Positions 44,303-52,973 of a stretch of 61,227 nucleotides of DNA are shown in pieces. The DNA lies in contig DATCBN010000029.1 in NCBI GenBank assembly GCA_036511855.1, positions 1-61,227 on the forward strand. The letters are read 5' to 3'. Numbering within the stretch: position 1 is the stretch's first letter; each line of letters starts with the position of its first letter. The translations under genes were made by a program, and so were the position numbers. This DNA is from Candidatus Eremiobacteraceae bacterium (lineage in GTDB: Bacteria; Vulcanimicrobiota; Vulcanimicrobiia; Eremiobacterales; Eremiobacteraceae). Under the pieces are notes generated by a model. That model was not told where the DNA came from, ran no database searches, and worked only from the letters and a program-made list of their open reading frames with translations.

Positions 44303-46821
44303 GGGGCGCGGTTCGTCGGGCCGCGCCGCGATTCCGCCCGCAGTGAAGCGATCGAGCTTTGGACGATCGTGCGGTAGAACGGGTAGTCGGGACTCGTCAG
44401 CAGCTCGCGCTGGAGCGCGACGACAGCCGACGGAACGCCCATCCGGCCGAGCGCGCCGGCCGCGGCAAATTTAATCGCAAGGTCCCGTTCTTGCAAGAGA
44501 CCCGCAACGAAGGACGCCGCCTCTCGATCCTTCCTGCCCGCTCGCGCGAGCGCACGGACCGCTGCAGGGCGCGAGTCGTCGGGCGCGCCGTAGCGCGCGT
44601 AACGTTCGAGCAGCGGAATCGCTGCCCGCCCATCAATACGTGCGAGGGCGCCGAGGGCAGCGCTCGCAATCTCGCCAGTTGCCTCGTCGTTCGCTGCCGC
44701 ACTTAGCATCATCGCGTGTGCGCTCTTTATTTGAAGCTTGCCGAGCGACGTAATCGCGGCAGCCATCGTCGCGTACGACGGATCGTACGCCGCGTGCCGA
44801 ACGAGCGCGGCGATTGTCGCGGCGTCCGCAGGTGCCTCGCTCAGCGCCTGGGCGGCAGCGGTTCGCATCTGCGGCGGGCCGGCATCGAAATAGTGGAGCA
44901 GCAGCGGGCGCGCGCCGGCTTTTGAAGGGTTCAGTGTGCCGAGAACTTCGGCGCGTTCGTCCACGTTGCGCTCGCGCACAATGAATGCCGCAAGTGAAGG
45001 CAGATTCGCCGGCGTCTGCGGCAACTCTTCGGATGCATCCAAGCGGTCGATCATCGCTGCCGCATGATCCATTCGGAAACGCAGTTCGGTGGGGCTCGCG
45101 TGATCGATCACGGCTGCGAAGACTGCGCCGTTCGCGTCGAAAATGACCGATGCCGCCCGCGAGGCGGGATCGCTTGCAGATGCCGGGTGAGCTGGTATCG
45201 TGAAATCCTGGCTTCGCGCGCTGTCGGAAACCGTCGTCTCAAAGCGACGGCCGTCGCCGTACAGCACTTCGACAGGCACGGGCATGCTGAAGACTGTCGG
45301 CGTGTTCCAGGCCGCGCTTTGCGTCTGGTCGACGTGGATATGAATATATCCGGTGTTGTGGTCCGCGCGCCAACGCACATCGTACTCAGGATAGCCGGCG
45401 CGATAGAGCCATTCGTTGACGAACCACGAAAGGTCGCGGCCGGTCGCGTGCTCGAACGCGGATTCCCATTCGCTCGTATCGGCAGGCTTTGTCGCGTACG
45501 TTTTGAGAAACGCCGTCTGGCCCTTGCGATACATCGCGTCGCCGAGCATCACGTTCAACATGTGGAGGACGACCGCGCCTTTTTCATAGGTCGTGCCGTC
45601 GAACATGTCCATGGGCGAGCCATAGGATTCGGTGACGATCGGCCGGCGATACGCGACATCTTGACCGAGCGCTCCGGCGGCGATCCGGTGCATGTCCATG
45701 GCGAACGCGTCGTCGCCGAGCGCATGCCGGCGATAAAGCGCTTCATAGTATGTGGCGTAGCCCTCGTTCAGCCAAAGCTGGCCCCAGTCGGCGCACGTCT
45801 CGTCATCGCCCCACCACTGGTGAGATAGTTCGTGCGCCACGCCGCCGCCGGCGAAACCATCGAGTTCGGCGCGGCGGTCGTGCCGCTTGCCTCCGAGCAT
45901 CGTCGCGCTGACGTTTTCAAGGCTCCCGAACGAGTCGCTCTCAATGCCGACCTCCGCATATTTCTCCCACGGATACGGCACGCCGTTGAAGCGCTCGAAG
46001 AATTCCACCGCATCGGGCGTCATGCGCCAGTTGTCCGCGGCGGCGAGGCCGGAGCCTCTCGCGGCGTAGTACGAAATCGGCACGTCGCCCGCGTGCGTCG
46101 AGATGTGGTCGAAATAGCCGGCATAGATCGCGGTCAGGTATGTCGAGTGCGGCACGTTTTCGGTCCACGTGAACGTGGCGCTGTGATGCGCGCGATCGTG
46201 CGTCACCGATACGAGCCGGCCATTGCTCACGACGGTCTGCCCTTCCGGCACCGTCGTGATCGTTTCCGTCGTGGCCTTTTCATCGGGCCAGTCATACGTC
46301 GGAAACCAGTGGCGATTGGAATCTGGTTCGCCCGCCGTCCATATCTCGGTTGGCCTGTTCGGATAGACTTTGTCCGGCAGAAAGAAGTAGATCCCGAGTT
46401 TTGGCGATGCGGAATAGCGCGCTTCGACCGCATAGCGGCTGAGGGCCGGGGCGGCCGTCGGCAACAAGACGCGCAGCGTCTGGCCAAACGTTTGATATTT
46501 CAATTTTGAGCCGCCGGCGATGCCGACCCAAGAATACAGCAACCCATCGGAATCGAAGTCGATCCACGAAGTGAGATCGTGTAGAACTGTGACGACGTTG
46601 GTGACGTCGCCGGTGAGCGACCCGTGCGTTTCGTCGAGGTTGACGCGAATCTTGACGTGCTCGAGCCGGTACGCGTGGTAGCGCGGATGGTGCAGCACGG
46701 CCGCGCCGGCGCCGAATGGAACTCTGCCGTCGCCCGTGCCGGCTTGTGCCGTCTGGAGCGTGGCCACCACGAGCCACGCGCCGAAGATCGGCGCCCAGGC
46801 ACGCAAATGCGCGGTCGGCAT
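44299..46821 (-). CDS. M1-family metallo-aminopeptidase, exported
   Basis: The 840-residue exported peptidase (signal peptide about 1-27) removes N-terminal residues from peptides. The zinc site is HELSHQWWGD near residues 329-338 with the downstream Glu in LNEGYATYYEALY; GGVAHELSH replaces the usual MVxHE but keeps the catalytic Glu. The exopeptidase loop usually GAMEN reads SLENVSA. The C-terminal third (about 600-830) is a HEAT-like helical array. GGAGG precedes the ATG at 46821. It is translationally coupled to the secreted protein downstream. Confidence 0.92.
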   Translation of the reverse strand: MPTAHLRAWAPIFGAWLVVATLQTAQAGTGDGRVPFGAGAAVLHHPRYHAYRLEHVKIRVNLDETHGSLTGDVTNVVTVLHDLTSWIDFDSDGLLYSWVGIAGGSKLKYQTFGQTLRVLLPTAAPALSRYAVEARYSASPKLGIYFFLPDKVYPNRPTEIWTAGEPDSNRHWFPTYDWPDEKATTETITTVPEGQTVVSNGRLVSVTHDRAHHSATFTWTENVPHSTYLTAIYAGYFDHISTHAGDVPISYYAARGSGLAAADNWRMTPDAVEFFERFNGVPYPWEKYAEVGIESDSFGSLENVSATMLGGKRHDRRAELDGFAGGGVAHELSHQWWGDDETCADWGQLWLNEGYATYYEALYRRHALGDDAFAMDMHRIAAGALGQDVAYRRPIVTESYGSPMDMFDGTTYEKGAVVLHMLNVMLGDAMYRKGQTAFLKTYATKPADTSEWESAFEHATGRDLSWFVNEWLYRAGYPEYDVRWRADHNTGYIHIHVDQTQSAAWNTPTVFSMPVPVEVLYGDGRRFETTVSDSARSQDFTIPAHPASASDPASRAASVIFDANGAVFAAVIDHASPTELRFRMDHAAAMIDRLDASEELPQTPANLPSLAAFIVRERNVDERAEVLGTLNPSKAGARPLLLHYFDAGPPQMRTAAAQALSEAPADAATIAALVRHAAYDPSYATMAAAITSLGKLQIKSAHAMMLSAAANDEATGEIASAALGALARIDGRAAIPLLERYARYGAPDDSRPAAVRALARAGRKDREAASFVAGLLQERDLAIKFAAAGALGRMGVPSAVVALQRELLTSPDYPFYRTIVQSSIASLRAESRRGPTNRAP

Positions 46822-46905
46822 GGTACGCCTCCGAAAAGTCGTGTTGATCCGACAATTCCTTCGTGTGAACTAGGACGCCTTGCGAAGTTGGATGAAGCCC
46901 AAGAA

Positions 46906-47343
46906 ATGCGCGAGCAGCTAGGAGTGGTCGAAAGCGACGGTCAGGCTAGCAAGCTCAGAGACGTAAAATCGTGGCCCGTGACGATCGTGGCCTCGTTCTT
47001 CTTGCTGCAAGGCCTTTTGCAGGGGTATTCTGCACTGGGCTACAGCCGGTTGATCGGAGAACCGATGATGTCAGGCGCTGCTCTTGGATCCGCCGTCCTT
47101 TGTGGAATCGCGAGTGTCCTATTGGTCGTCGCGGGCGTTGGGCTTTTCGCGCGAATCAAAGCATGTCTTATGCTCGCTGTTGTCTTGGCCGGTTTGAACC
47201 TGCTGAATGCGGGTAACCTTGCGGCCGAAGCGTTTTTCAGACCGACGCCTTCAGCCGTCGCGGTCGCACTCGGATTCGTTGCGGCCGGTTTTCTTCAGTA
47301 CATGATCCTGCGAAGCAAGGCGACGACCGCGCTCTTCGAATAG
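46906..47343 (+). CDS. Small four-helix membrane protein of unknown function
   Basis: This 145-residue protein has about four hydrophobic helices (near residues 23-45, 55-77, 80-100 and 112-133) and no family I recognize. The ATG at 46906 is a cautious choice; the frame is open further upstream into the divergent peptidase gene, and a GTG at 46924 is possible. It lies 84 bases from the M1 peptidase start, transcribed in the other direction, and converges on csaA. Confidence 0.55.
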   Translation: MREQLGVVESDGQASKLRDVKSWPVTIVASFFLLQGLLQGYSALGYSRLIGEPMMSGAALGSAVLCGIASVLLVVAGVGLFARIKACLMLAVVLAGLNLLNAGNLAAEAFFRPTPSAVAVALGFVAAGFLQYMILRSKATTALFE

Positions 47344-47353
47344 ACCGAGCGGA

Positions 47354-47704
47354 TCAGTAGACGCTGCCGCCGATCGGCACCGCGAAATCTGGCGACAAGA
47401 GCACGACGTTGCCGCTTTCGTCGGCGACGCCCAAGACCAATGCTTCACTGGTGAAATCGGCGATGCGTTTGGGCGCGAAATTGACGACCGCGAGAACGAC
47501 CTTGCCAACCAGGGACTCCGGCGTATAGAGGCTCGTGATTTGCGCGCTCGATCGCTTCATTCCAACGTCTGGACCGAAGTCGATCGTCATCTGATACGCG
47601 GGTTTACGCGCTGCGGGAAACGGCTCGACGGCAACGATCCGGCCCGCGCGCATATCCAGTTTTTCAAATTCGGCATACGTGATTATTGGCTTAGACGCGC
47701 TCAT
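47354..47704 (-). CDS. csaA: CsaA-type tRNA-binding domain protein
   Basis: The 116-residue protein is a stand-alone tRNA-binding OB fold like CsaA and the C-terminal domain of MetRS. ITYAEFEKLDMRAGRIVAVEPFP (split ITYAEFEKLDMRAG, RIVAVEPFP) opens the fold, and PAYQMTIDFG, SSAQITSLY and VLAVVNFAP follow in order. CsaA has chaperone-like activity in Bacillus; the real role may involve tRNA. I use the ATG at 47704, which begins the family sequence; 51 further codons upstream have no homology. Confidence 0.88.
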   Translation of the reverse strand: MSASKPIITYAEFEKLDMRAGRIVAVEPFPAARKPAYQMTIDFGPDVGMKRSSAQITSLYTPESLVGKVVLAVVNFAPKRIADFTSEALVLGVADESGNVVLLSPDFAVPIGGSVY

Positions 47705-47857
47705 CGACGCCGGGTTTGCGGTAGCGGCTCCGTATTCATTCAGGTTGCTAAACCCGCCGACGATGATGATCTTTTCGGCGATCGCGTCAGCGGCCAGGTC
47801 TGTCACGACCGAGGCTAACGGTCTCAAGGCCGGGCGGCGAGCCCGTCGAAGGCGCAA

Positions 47858-48292
47858 ATGGTGGGAATCTTTACCGTTCAGCGGCTAACGGCCGAGATCA
47901 AGCTATCGGCCGCCAAGTCCGTGGCGATCGTGGCGGGTCTCGTCTTTTGCGAAGGTCTTTGGGCGCTGTGGAGTTTGTCGTCCGGATTTGGACTATATCG
48001 ATTCGTCGTCAACGCGAGCGTCCTCGGACTCATCGCCGCTCCCCTGCTGCTTGCCGGAAGCCGGATCGGATACTGGTACGCGCTCGTCGATATGACGTTC
48101 AATGCCATTTGGAGCGCTGCCTCGCTGACAATACTCGTTTGGGTTGAGTTCTACAAATTGTCCACCGGTGGTCCTGTGGGGGATGGTCTTGAATCGGGTC
48201 TGATGATCGTCGTCATATTCGGCCTTCCAATATCATGGTTGGCTGTGCGGCTGCTTCGAAGCGAGGACGTTCGCATTAAATTCAACGTGTGA
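47858..48292 (+). CDS. Small membrane protein of unknown function
   Basis: This 144-residue protein has about four hydrophobic helices (near residues 20-40, 47-67, 72-97 and 112-132) and a short charged tail. No family is recognized. It is divergent from csaA across 153 bases and converges on a hydrolase gene eight bases downstream. It resembles the 46906 protein only in size and helix number. Confidence 0.55.
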   Translation: MVGIFTVQRLTAEIKLSAAKSVAIVAGLVFCEGLWALWSLSSGFGLYRFVVNASVLGLIAAPLLLAGSRIGYWYALVDMTFNAIWSAASLTILVWVEFYKLSTGGPVGDGLESGLMIVVIFGLPISWLAVRLLRSEDVRIKFNV

Positions 48293-48300
48293 AGCGCTCG

Positions 48301-49161
48301 CTAGATGTGCGAGTCCAGCGCTTCCATCGCGATCGAGTACACTAACTTCGCGGCGTTCGGATACGTGGTCGGGTCCATGATGTCGTGGCACCAACCCAAG
48401 TTGCGCAGCTCTCGCCAGTTGCAATTGGCGCCGCTTGCAGTCCACAATTTCGCGAGATCATGCGAGACCGAGTTGTTCTGACTGGGATCGTCGCAGTTCA
48501 CGATAACGGAGATGTGCGCAGCGCGCGGGCGTTTGCCCACCGCACGTCTCATGACATCCTGACCCAAGCGTAGCAATTCGGCGACCGCATGGGTAGGATA
48601 GCGCGGATAGGCATGCATGGGCAGCTGGGCCGCGCGTTCCCAGATGTTCCACCACAACCATGCGTTGGGCACGGCAGCCAGGGTCTCACCGATCAAACTG
48701 CTCAACCGGTGCGGCGTGAGCTTAAGGCCCATAAACGGCGCGATTGCCGTGACGCTATGCAGATCGTGTGTCTGGCCGAGCCACGCTGCCATGACGCCGC
48801 CCATCGAAAAGCCGAGCACATCGACCCGTTCGCCCAGTGAGCTTGCCGCCACTAGACCGTCCGATGCGGCGGTCTTCAGATCCGCTTCGCGCAAGCCGGC
48901 GAGCGCGTTCGTCATGCGGTCGCGTAGGCCATGGTGCGGCAGGCGAGGGATAAAGACGTTCCAACCCCGCGCGAATGCGAGCTCGCCCAGGTCGCTCATC
49001 TGGCGCGGTGAGCTTGTGAATCCGTGCAGAAGAAGAAGAGCACGATCAGTCCGGCGGCCATGTGTGAGGACGCGCGTCGCCGACTGCGGGTTCGCTGCCG
49101 GATCGGCTGCGTCGGCAGCAGCCATTCGCTCGAGCGCGCGCACGGACTCTTCAAACGTCAT
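48301..49161 (-). CDS. Alpha/beta hydrolase (esterase/lipase-like)
   Basis: The 286-residue enzyme has the alpha/beta hydrolase fold: oxyanion segment LLLHGFTSSPRQM (about 43-55), nucleophile elbow GFSMGG with the Ser near residue 119, an Asp in VNCDDPSQNN (near 224) and a His in GWCHDIMDP near 258. The arrangement resembles monoacylglycerol lipases and carboxylesterases. No signal peptide is seen, so it acts in the cytoplasm. The Xer recombinase gene ends nine bases upstream on the same strand. Confidence 0.85.
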   Translation of the reverse strand: MTFEESVRALERMAAADAADPAANPQSATRVLTHGRRTDRALLLLHGFTSSPRQMSDLGELAFARGWNVFIPRLPHHGLRDRMTNALAGLREADLKTAASDGLVAASSLGERVDVLGFSMGGVMAAWLGQTHDLHSVTAIAPFMGLKLTPHRLSSLIGETLAAVPNAWLWWNIWERAAQLPMHAYPRYPTHAVAELLRLGQDVMRRAVGKRPRAAHISVIVNCDDPSQNNSVSHDLAKLWTASGANCNWRELRNLGWCHDIMDPTTYPNAAKLVYSIAMEALDSHI

Positions 49162-49170
49162 CCGCGGTGC

Positions 49171-50082
49171 TTATGAGTCTTTGTCGCGCGGGTGCGAATC
49201 TTCGTACGTCTGGCGCACGTGTTCCATCGAGACATTGGTGTAGATCTGAGTGGTGGACAAGTTTTCGTGCCCGAGAAGTTCTTTGATGACCATCAAATCG
49301 GCGCCGCGCTCGAGCATGTGGGTGGCAAAAGAATGGCGCAACGTATGCGGTGATGCAGCGCGTTCGATGCCGGCGGCCTGTTTGAACGCCGCGAACTGAT
49401 ACCGGACGGCGCGCGCGGTCAGGCGCCCGCCGCGCTTGCTGACGAACAACGCTTCGGTCTGACAGTGCGGCCGGACATTTAGATATCGGTTCAGCGCGCG
49501 CAGCGCGGTCTTGTTCATCAAGACCATACGCTGCTTGTTGCCTTTGCCCGTGACCCGCATGACCCGACGTTCCCTATCCACGTCACCCATGCTCAATCCG
49601 ACAAGCTCCGCGATTCGGACTCCCGCCGCATACATGAGTTCGAAAATCGCATGATCGCGGGAGAAGAGGAACTCGTCATCCACGTGCACTTTCGCACTCA
49701 GAAGCCTGCCGACTTCGCGCTCCGACAGGATCTTCGGAAGTTTGCGCGGCTCCTTGGGCGGCTGCAGCTCCATGATCGGATTGTCCGGGCGCCGGCCCGA
49801 GCGCTGCACGAACTTGTAAAACGAGCGCAGCGAAGCGATTCGGCGCCGGACCGCCGAAGCGGTGTACTTGCGCTGACCCATCAGCGTCATCACGTACTTG
49901 CGCGCGTCGATCAGCCCGGCTTTCAGCAACTTGGCCTGCGAGCGGTCTTTGTCTAAGAACCGCGCAAAATCGTCAAGATCGCGTGAATATTCCTCCGCCG
50001 TACGCGCCGACAAGCCGCGCTCGAGGCGTATATACGCCGAGAACTCCTCGATGATCGCCACGGATTGCGTGCTTTTGGCCAC
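49171..50082 (-). CDS. Tyrosine recombinase, XerC/XerD type
   Basis: XerC/D recombinases resolve chromosome dimers at dif. The 303-residue product has the N-terminal SAM-like domain (FSAYIRLERGLSARTAEEYSRDL in pieces: RLERGLSARTAEEY) and a catalytic domain with Arg156 (AGVRIAEL), Lys180 (TGKGNK), His246 and Arg249 (HTLRHSFATHML), His272 (LLGHENL) and the nucleophile Tyr281 (TQIYTNV). The GTG at 50082 is preferred: AGGAAAGGGGG lies just upstream and it starts the family sequence, whereas the longer form would begin at a TTG without a site. Length and completeness favour a housekeeping Xer over a phage integrase. Confidence 0.9.
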   Translation of the reverse strand: MAKSTQSVAIIEEFSAYIRLERGLSARTAEEYSRDLDDFARFLDKDRSQAKLLKAGLIDARKYVMTLMGQRKYTASAVRRRIASLRSFYKFVQRSGRRPDNPIMELQPPKEPRKLPKILSEREVGRLLSAKVHVDDEFLFSRDHAIFELMYAAGVRIAELVGLSMGDVDRERRVMRVTGKGNKQRMVLMNKTALRALNRYLNVRPHCQTEALFVSKRGGRLTARAVRYQFAAFKQAAGIERAASPHTLRHSFATHMLERGADLMVIKELLGHENLSTTQIYTNVSMEHVRQTYEDSHPRDKDS

Positions 50083-50174
50083 GGCCGCCCCCTTTCCTGA
50101 CGTCGTCTTCCACTTCCCCAAATGATTGTTTGGGGAAGTCGGGGTTTCCTGCGAAGCCTACCGAATATAAGGGT

Positions 50175-50693
50175 ATGCTCGATGAGTCTGCCCCCTTCTC
50201 TCGATCCCTGAAGACGCTGGTCCGTACAATCAGGCTAACTGATCGGCGGATGGTTGTCGCGGCTGTCGTACTATTTTGGAGTTCGCCTCTGGGCTCGCTC
50301 CCTGCCAGCGCTGTTCAGGCATCGGCGTCAATTCACGGGATTGTCAGAGATGTTCAAGGCAGTCCGATTGGTGGCGTTAGGATTTATGTGGAGACCGGCC
50401 CTAACAACGGGTCGATCGCGACAACTTCTCGCGACGGAACGTATCGATTCCTTGGATTTGAGCCAGGAGCATACGAGTTGTATTTCTCGAAGGACGGATA
50501 TGACTCTCGAGTTGCGCTTTTCGAACTCTGCCCTACTGAAAATGCTGTTGTCGATCCAATGTTGCTTTCAAGACAGACCATTCTGGACGAGCGCGTATAT
50601 GGTAAGGTAACGAGCCTTTCGAACGCGGTCAGCGGAGTTTATTCGATCAACGATAGTGATCCAACCGAGCCCGCCCGGGCATTGTGCCTCTAA
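50175..50693 (+). CDS. Exported carboxypeptidase-regulatory-like domain protein, lower GC
   Basis: The 172-residue product has a hydrophobic export segment (VVAAVVLFWSSPLGSLPASA, about 26-45) after an Arg-rich stretch. A CarboxypepD_reg-like beta-sandwich follows: SIHGIVRDVQGSPIGGVRIYV, given as IHGIVRDVQGSPIGG; then TTSRDGTYRFLGFEPGAYEL. The base composition is visibly lower in GC than in the flanking genes, hinting at recent acquisition. The start at 50175 is tentative. Its stop overlaps the next ATG (TAATG), so the two genes are coupled. Similar domains occur at the N-termini of TonB receptors; as a separate protein the function is unknown. Confidence 0.65.
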   Translation: MLDESAPFSRSLKTLVRTIRLTDRRMVVAAVVLFWSSPLGSLPASAVQASASIHGIVRDVQGSPIGGVRIYVETGPNNGSIATTSRDGTYRFLGFEPGAYELYFSKDGYDSRVALFELCPTENAVVDPMLLSRQTILDERVYGKVTSLSNAVSGVYSINDSDPTEPARALCL

Positions 50694-51196
50694 TGGCGTC
50701 TGGGCATCAACCCAACATCGGCGATGCGGAGCATGAACTTCGCCGAGCGATGCGCGGAGCACTCGCGGGCGGCACGGCCGTCGTATTGGCGACGGTTTCC
50801 AAAGACGGCATCCCGGCGACCGCGTTGTGCACGTGGGTCGTGGCGGTCGATACGGGCAGCATTGCCGTCGCACTCGATCATCGCAGTTCCGCGTATGTCA
50901 ACATAGCAGCGGACAGCACGTGCGTGGCAATGGAGATTCTCGCCGAGGATCTAGTGATCGCAGCGCGCGGTGACGCAAAGGTCGCGCGGCAGACGATGCG
51001 CAGCACGCCGTTTCCGTGCGCTGCTGTGGTCGTGGCCATCAGCGAGATCCGGGACCACTCCGTCCGCGGCATTCGCTTCTACGCCCCGACGTACGCTTTC
51101 GGCGACGACAAGCAGCACCGGGGAGACGTCGAGCGCGCCGTGTTTGCGGAGTTGGCCGGCGTCCTGGACGAACCGGAGACCTTAGGGTCTATTTAA
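50693..51196 (+). CDS. Pyridoxamine 5'-phosphate oxidase-like flavin-binding family protein
   Basis: The 167-residue protein resembles the split-barrel PNPOx-like family: VVLATVSKDGIPATAL (about 29-44) is the conserved first strands, followed by IAVALDHRSSAYVNI. Members bind FMN, F420 or haem and reduce varied substrates, so the substrate here is unknown. The ATG at 50693 overlaps the previous stop; a TTG nine bases earlier is the alternative. The gene ends convergent with the CoA-binding protein, overlapping by four bases. Confidence 0.72.
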   Translation: MASGHQPNIGDAEHELRRAMRGALAGGTAVVLATVSKDGIPATALCTWVVAVDTGSIAVALDHRSSAYVNIAADSTCVAMEILAEDLVIAARGDAKVARQTMRSTPFPCAAVVVAISEIRDHSVRGIRFYAPTYAFGDDKQHRGDVERAVFAELAGVLDEPETLGSI

Positions 51197-51666
51197 GCGC
51201 GCCACCGCGAACTGATCACGCCTGAGTTCATCCCTGCGGTACTCAAGCCGCCGTGGAAGCGCGCGTGTTCCACTTTCATGCAACGATCGACGACGACGGT
51301 CAACCCGGCGTCATCTGCGATCTTGATCGCCTCGTCATTGATCACGCCGTACTGGAACCAAATAGCTTTTGCGCCTGCCGCGATGGCGTCGCGCGCGACG
51401 GCCGGCGTCTCCGACGGCTTGCGGAAAACATCGACGATGTCTGGCGGCCCCAGAGCGGTCGTAAATGCTGCCAGCGTTGGATAACACGGCACGCCGTCGA
51501 TATTCGCGTAAGCCGGATTGACGCCATATGCCTGGACACCGTGAGCGCGCAAGTACTTATACACGAAATAGCTGGCCCGCAACGGATTGGCGCTCGCCCC
51601 GATCACGGCGACGTTTCGGGCGGAGGCGAGCAGATCGCGGCGCTGGCCGGCTGTCGTCAGAATCAC
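51193..51666 (-). CDS. CoA-binding domain protein (YccU type)
   Basis: The 157-residue protein is a Rossmann-like CoA-binding unit: VAVIGASANPLRASYFVYKYL (in part VAVIGASANPLR, about 19-30) starts the fold, GVNPAYANIDGVPCYPTL matches the second strand, and VDVFRKPSETP and KAIWFQYGVINDEA complete it. Stand-alone proteins of this kind are widespread and poorly understood. The GTG start overlaps the stop of metY (GTGA), so it is the second gene of a coupled pair with an O-acetylhomoserine sulfhydrylase. Confidence 0.9.
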   Translation of the reverse strand: MILTTAGQRRDLLASARNVAVIGASANPLRASYFVYKYLRAHGVQAYGVNPAYANIDGVPCYPTLAAFTTALGPPDIVDVFRKPSETPAVARDAIAAGAKAIWFQYGVINDEAIKIADDAGLTVVVDRCMKVEHARFHGGLSTAGMNSGVISSRWRA

Positions 51667-52973
51667 GAGACCGGTGCCGCTGCGAAGCGACGGACGGCCG
51701 CGAATCCCTGCTCGAGATCCCAGATGAGATCGTCGGCGTCTTCGAGCCCGACTGAGAGCCTGATCATATCAGGCGTGATGCCGGCGCCCGCCGCTTCTTC
51801 TTCTGTCAATTGTTGATGCGTGGTGGACATAGGGTGGATCACCAGACTCTTCGCGTCTCCGACATTTGCGAGATGACTCCAGATCTCCAACGCCTCGATG
51901 AAGCGCACGGCCGCCTCGCGGCCGCCGCGTGGCGCAAACGTGAATATAGACCCAGCCCCACGAGGCAGGTACCGCAGGGCAAGCGCATGACTTGGGTTAT
52001 CTTTTAGGCCCGCGTACTTCACCCAGGCGACATCTTGATGACCGGCGAGAAAGTCTGCCACTCGTCGTGCGTTGGCGACGTGCGCCTCCATGCGGATCGC
52101 GAGCGTCTCAAGACCTTGCACGAGGAGCCATGCATTCATGGGCGAGAGACAAGCGCCGACGTCGCGCAACACTTCAGCCCGTGCGCGCATGAGGTAGGCG
52201 TACTCACCAAACGTCTCCGAGAAATTGAGGCCGTGATAGCCCGGGCTCGGCGACGAGATGAGCGGATGGCCTCCCGCGGCCCAATCGAACTTACCCGACT
52301 CCACCAATACGCCGGCGATGACCGTGCCGTGTCCGCCGATGAACTTGGTGGCCGAGTGCACTACGACGTCGGCGCCGTGCTCGATCGGCCGGCACAGGTA
52401 CGGCGAAGCGAACGTGTTGTCGATGATCAACGGCACGCCGCCGTCGTGCGCCGCATCCGAAAGCGCGCGCAAGTCGGCGACCGTGCCGATCGGGTTGCCG
52501 ATCGTCTCGGCGTACATCGCCTTCGTGTTGGGTTTGACCTTAGCTCGCATCGCTGCCGGATCGCCGCCCGGAACAAAAGTGGTCTCGATGCCCAATCGCT
52601 TCAACGTCACCGAAAATTGCGTGATCGTTCCGCCGTAGAGGTTCGCCGACGCGACGATATGGTCGCCGGCTTGCGCGACTGTGAGTATCGCCACGATCTG
52701 CGCAGCTTGTCCGGAAGCGGCGGCAACCGCGCCAAGGCCGCCCTCGAGGCTGGCCATCTTCTCCTCGAACGCGGCGACGGTCGGGTTCGAGATCCGCGAA
52801 TAAACATCGCCGTAGGTCCGCAGCGCATACAGATCGGCGGCTCTTTCTGCCGATTCGAAGACGTAGCTCGACGTCATCGTAATGGGCAGCGCACGCGAAC
52901 CGCTCGTGCGGTCCGGCGGCGTGCCTGCGTGCAGCGCGCGGGTTCGAAATCCGAAAGTTCGATCGTGTGACAT
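51663..52973 (-). CDS. metY: O-acetylhomoserine aminocarboxypropyltransferase/sulfhydrylase
   Basis: MetY makes homocysteine from O-acetylhomoserine and sulfide, for methionine. The 436-residue length and long C-terminal half are typical of MetY. The PLP lysine is Lys210 in HSATKFIGGHGT; YSRISNPTVAAFEEKMASLEGG (as YSRISNPTV and EKMASLEGG) and PSPGYHGLNF are characteristic, and the end HPMSTTHQQLTEEE with RLSVGLED is shared with close relatives. It is coupled to the CoA-binding gene downstream and its start overlaps the divergent DUF2332 frame. Confidence 0.94.
   Translation of the reverse strand: MSHDRTFGFRTRALHAGTPPDRTSGSRALPITMTSSYVFESAERAADLYALRTYGDVYSRISNPTVAAFEEKMASLEGGLGAVAAASGQAAQIVAILTVAQAGDHIVASANLYGGTITQFSVTLKRLGIETTFVPGGDPAAMRAKVKPNTKAMYAETIGNPIGTVADLRALSDAAHDGGVPLIIDNTFASPYLCRPIEHGADVVVHSATKFIGGHGTVIAGVLVESGKFDWAAGGHPLISSPSPGYHGLNFSETFGEYAYLMRARAEVLRDVGACLSPMNAWLLVQGLETLAIRMEAHVANARRVADFLAGHQDVAWVKYAGLKDNPSHALALRYLPRGAGSIFTFAPRGGREAAVRFIEALEIWSHLANVGDAKSLVIHPMSTTHQQLTEEEAAGAGITPDMIRLSVGLEDADDLIWDLEQGFAAVRRFAAAPVS

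Noticed and set aside
49171-50082. Integrase of a mobile element
   Set aside because: No phage or transfer genes, no adjacent tRNA and no attachment-site duplication seen; length and motifs fit chromosomal XerC/D.
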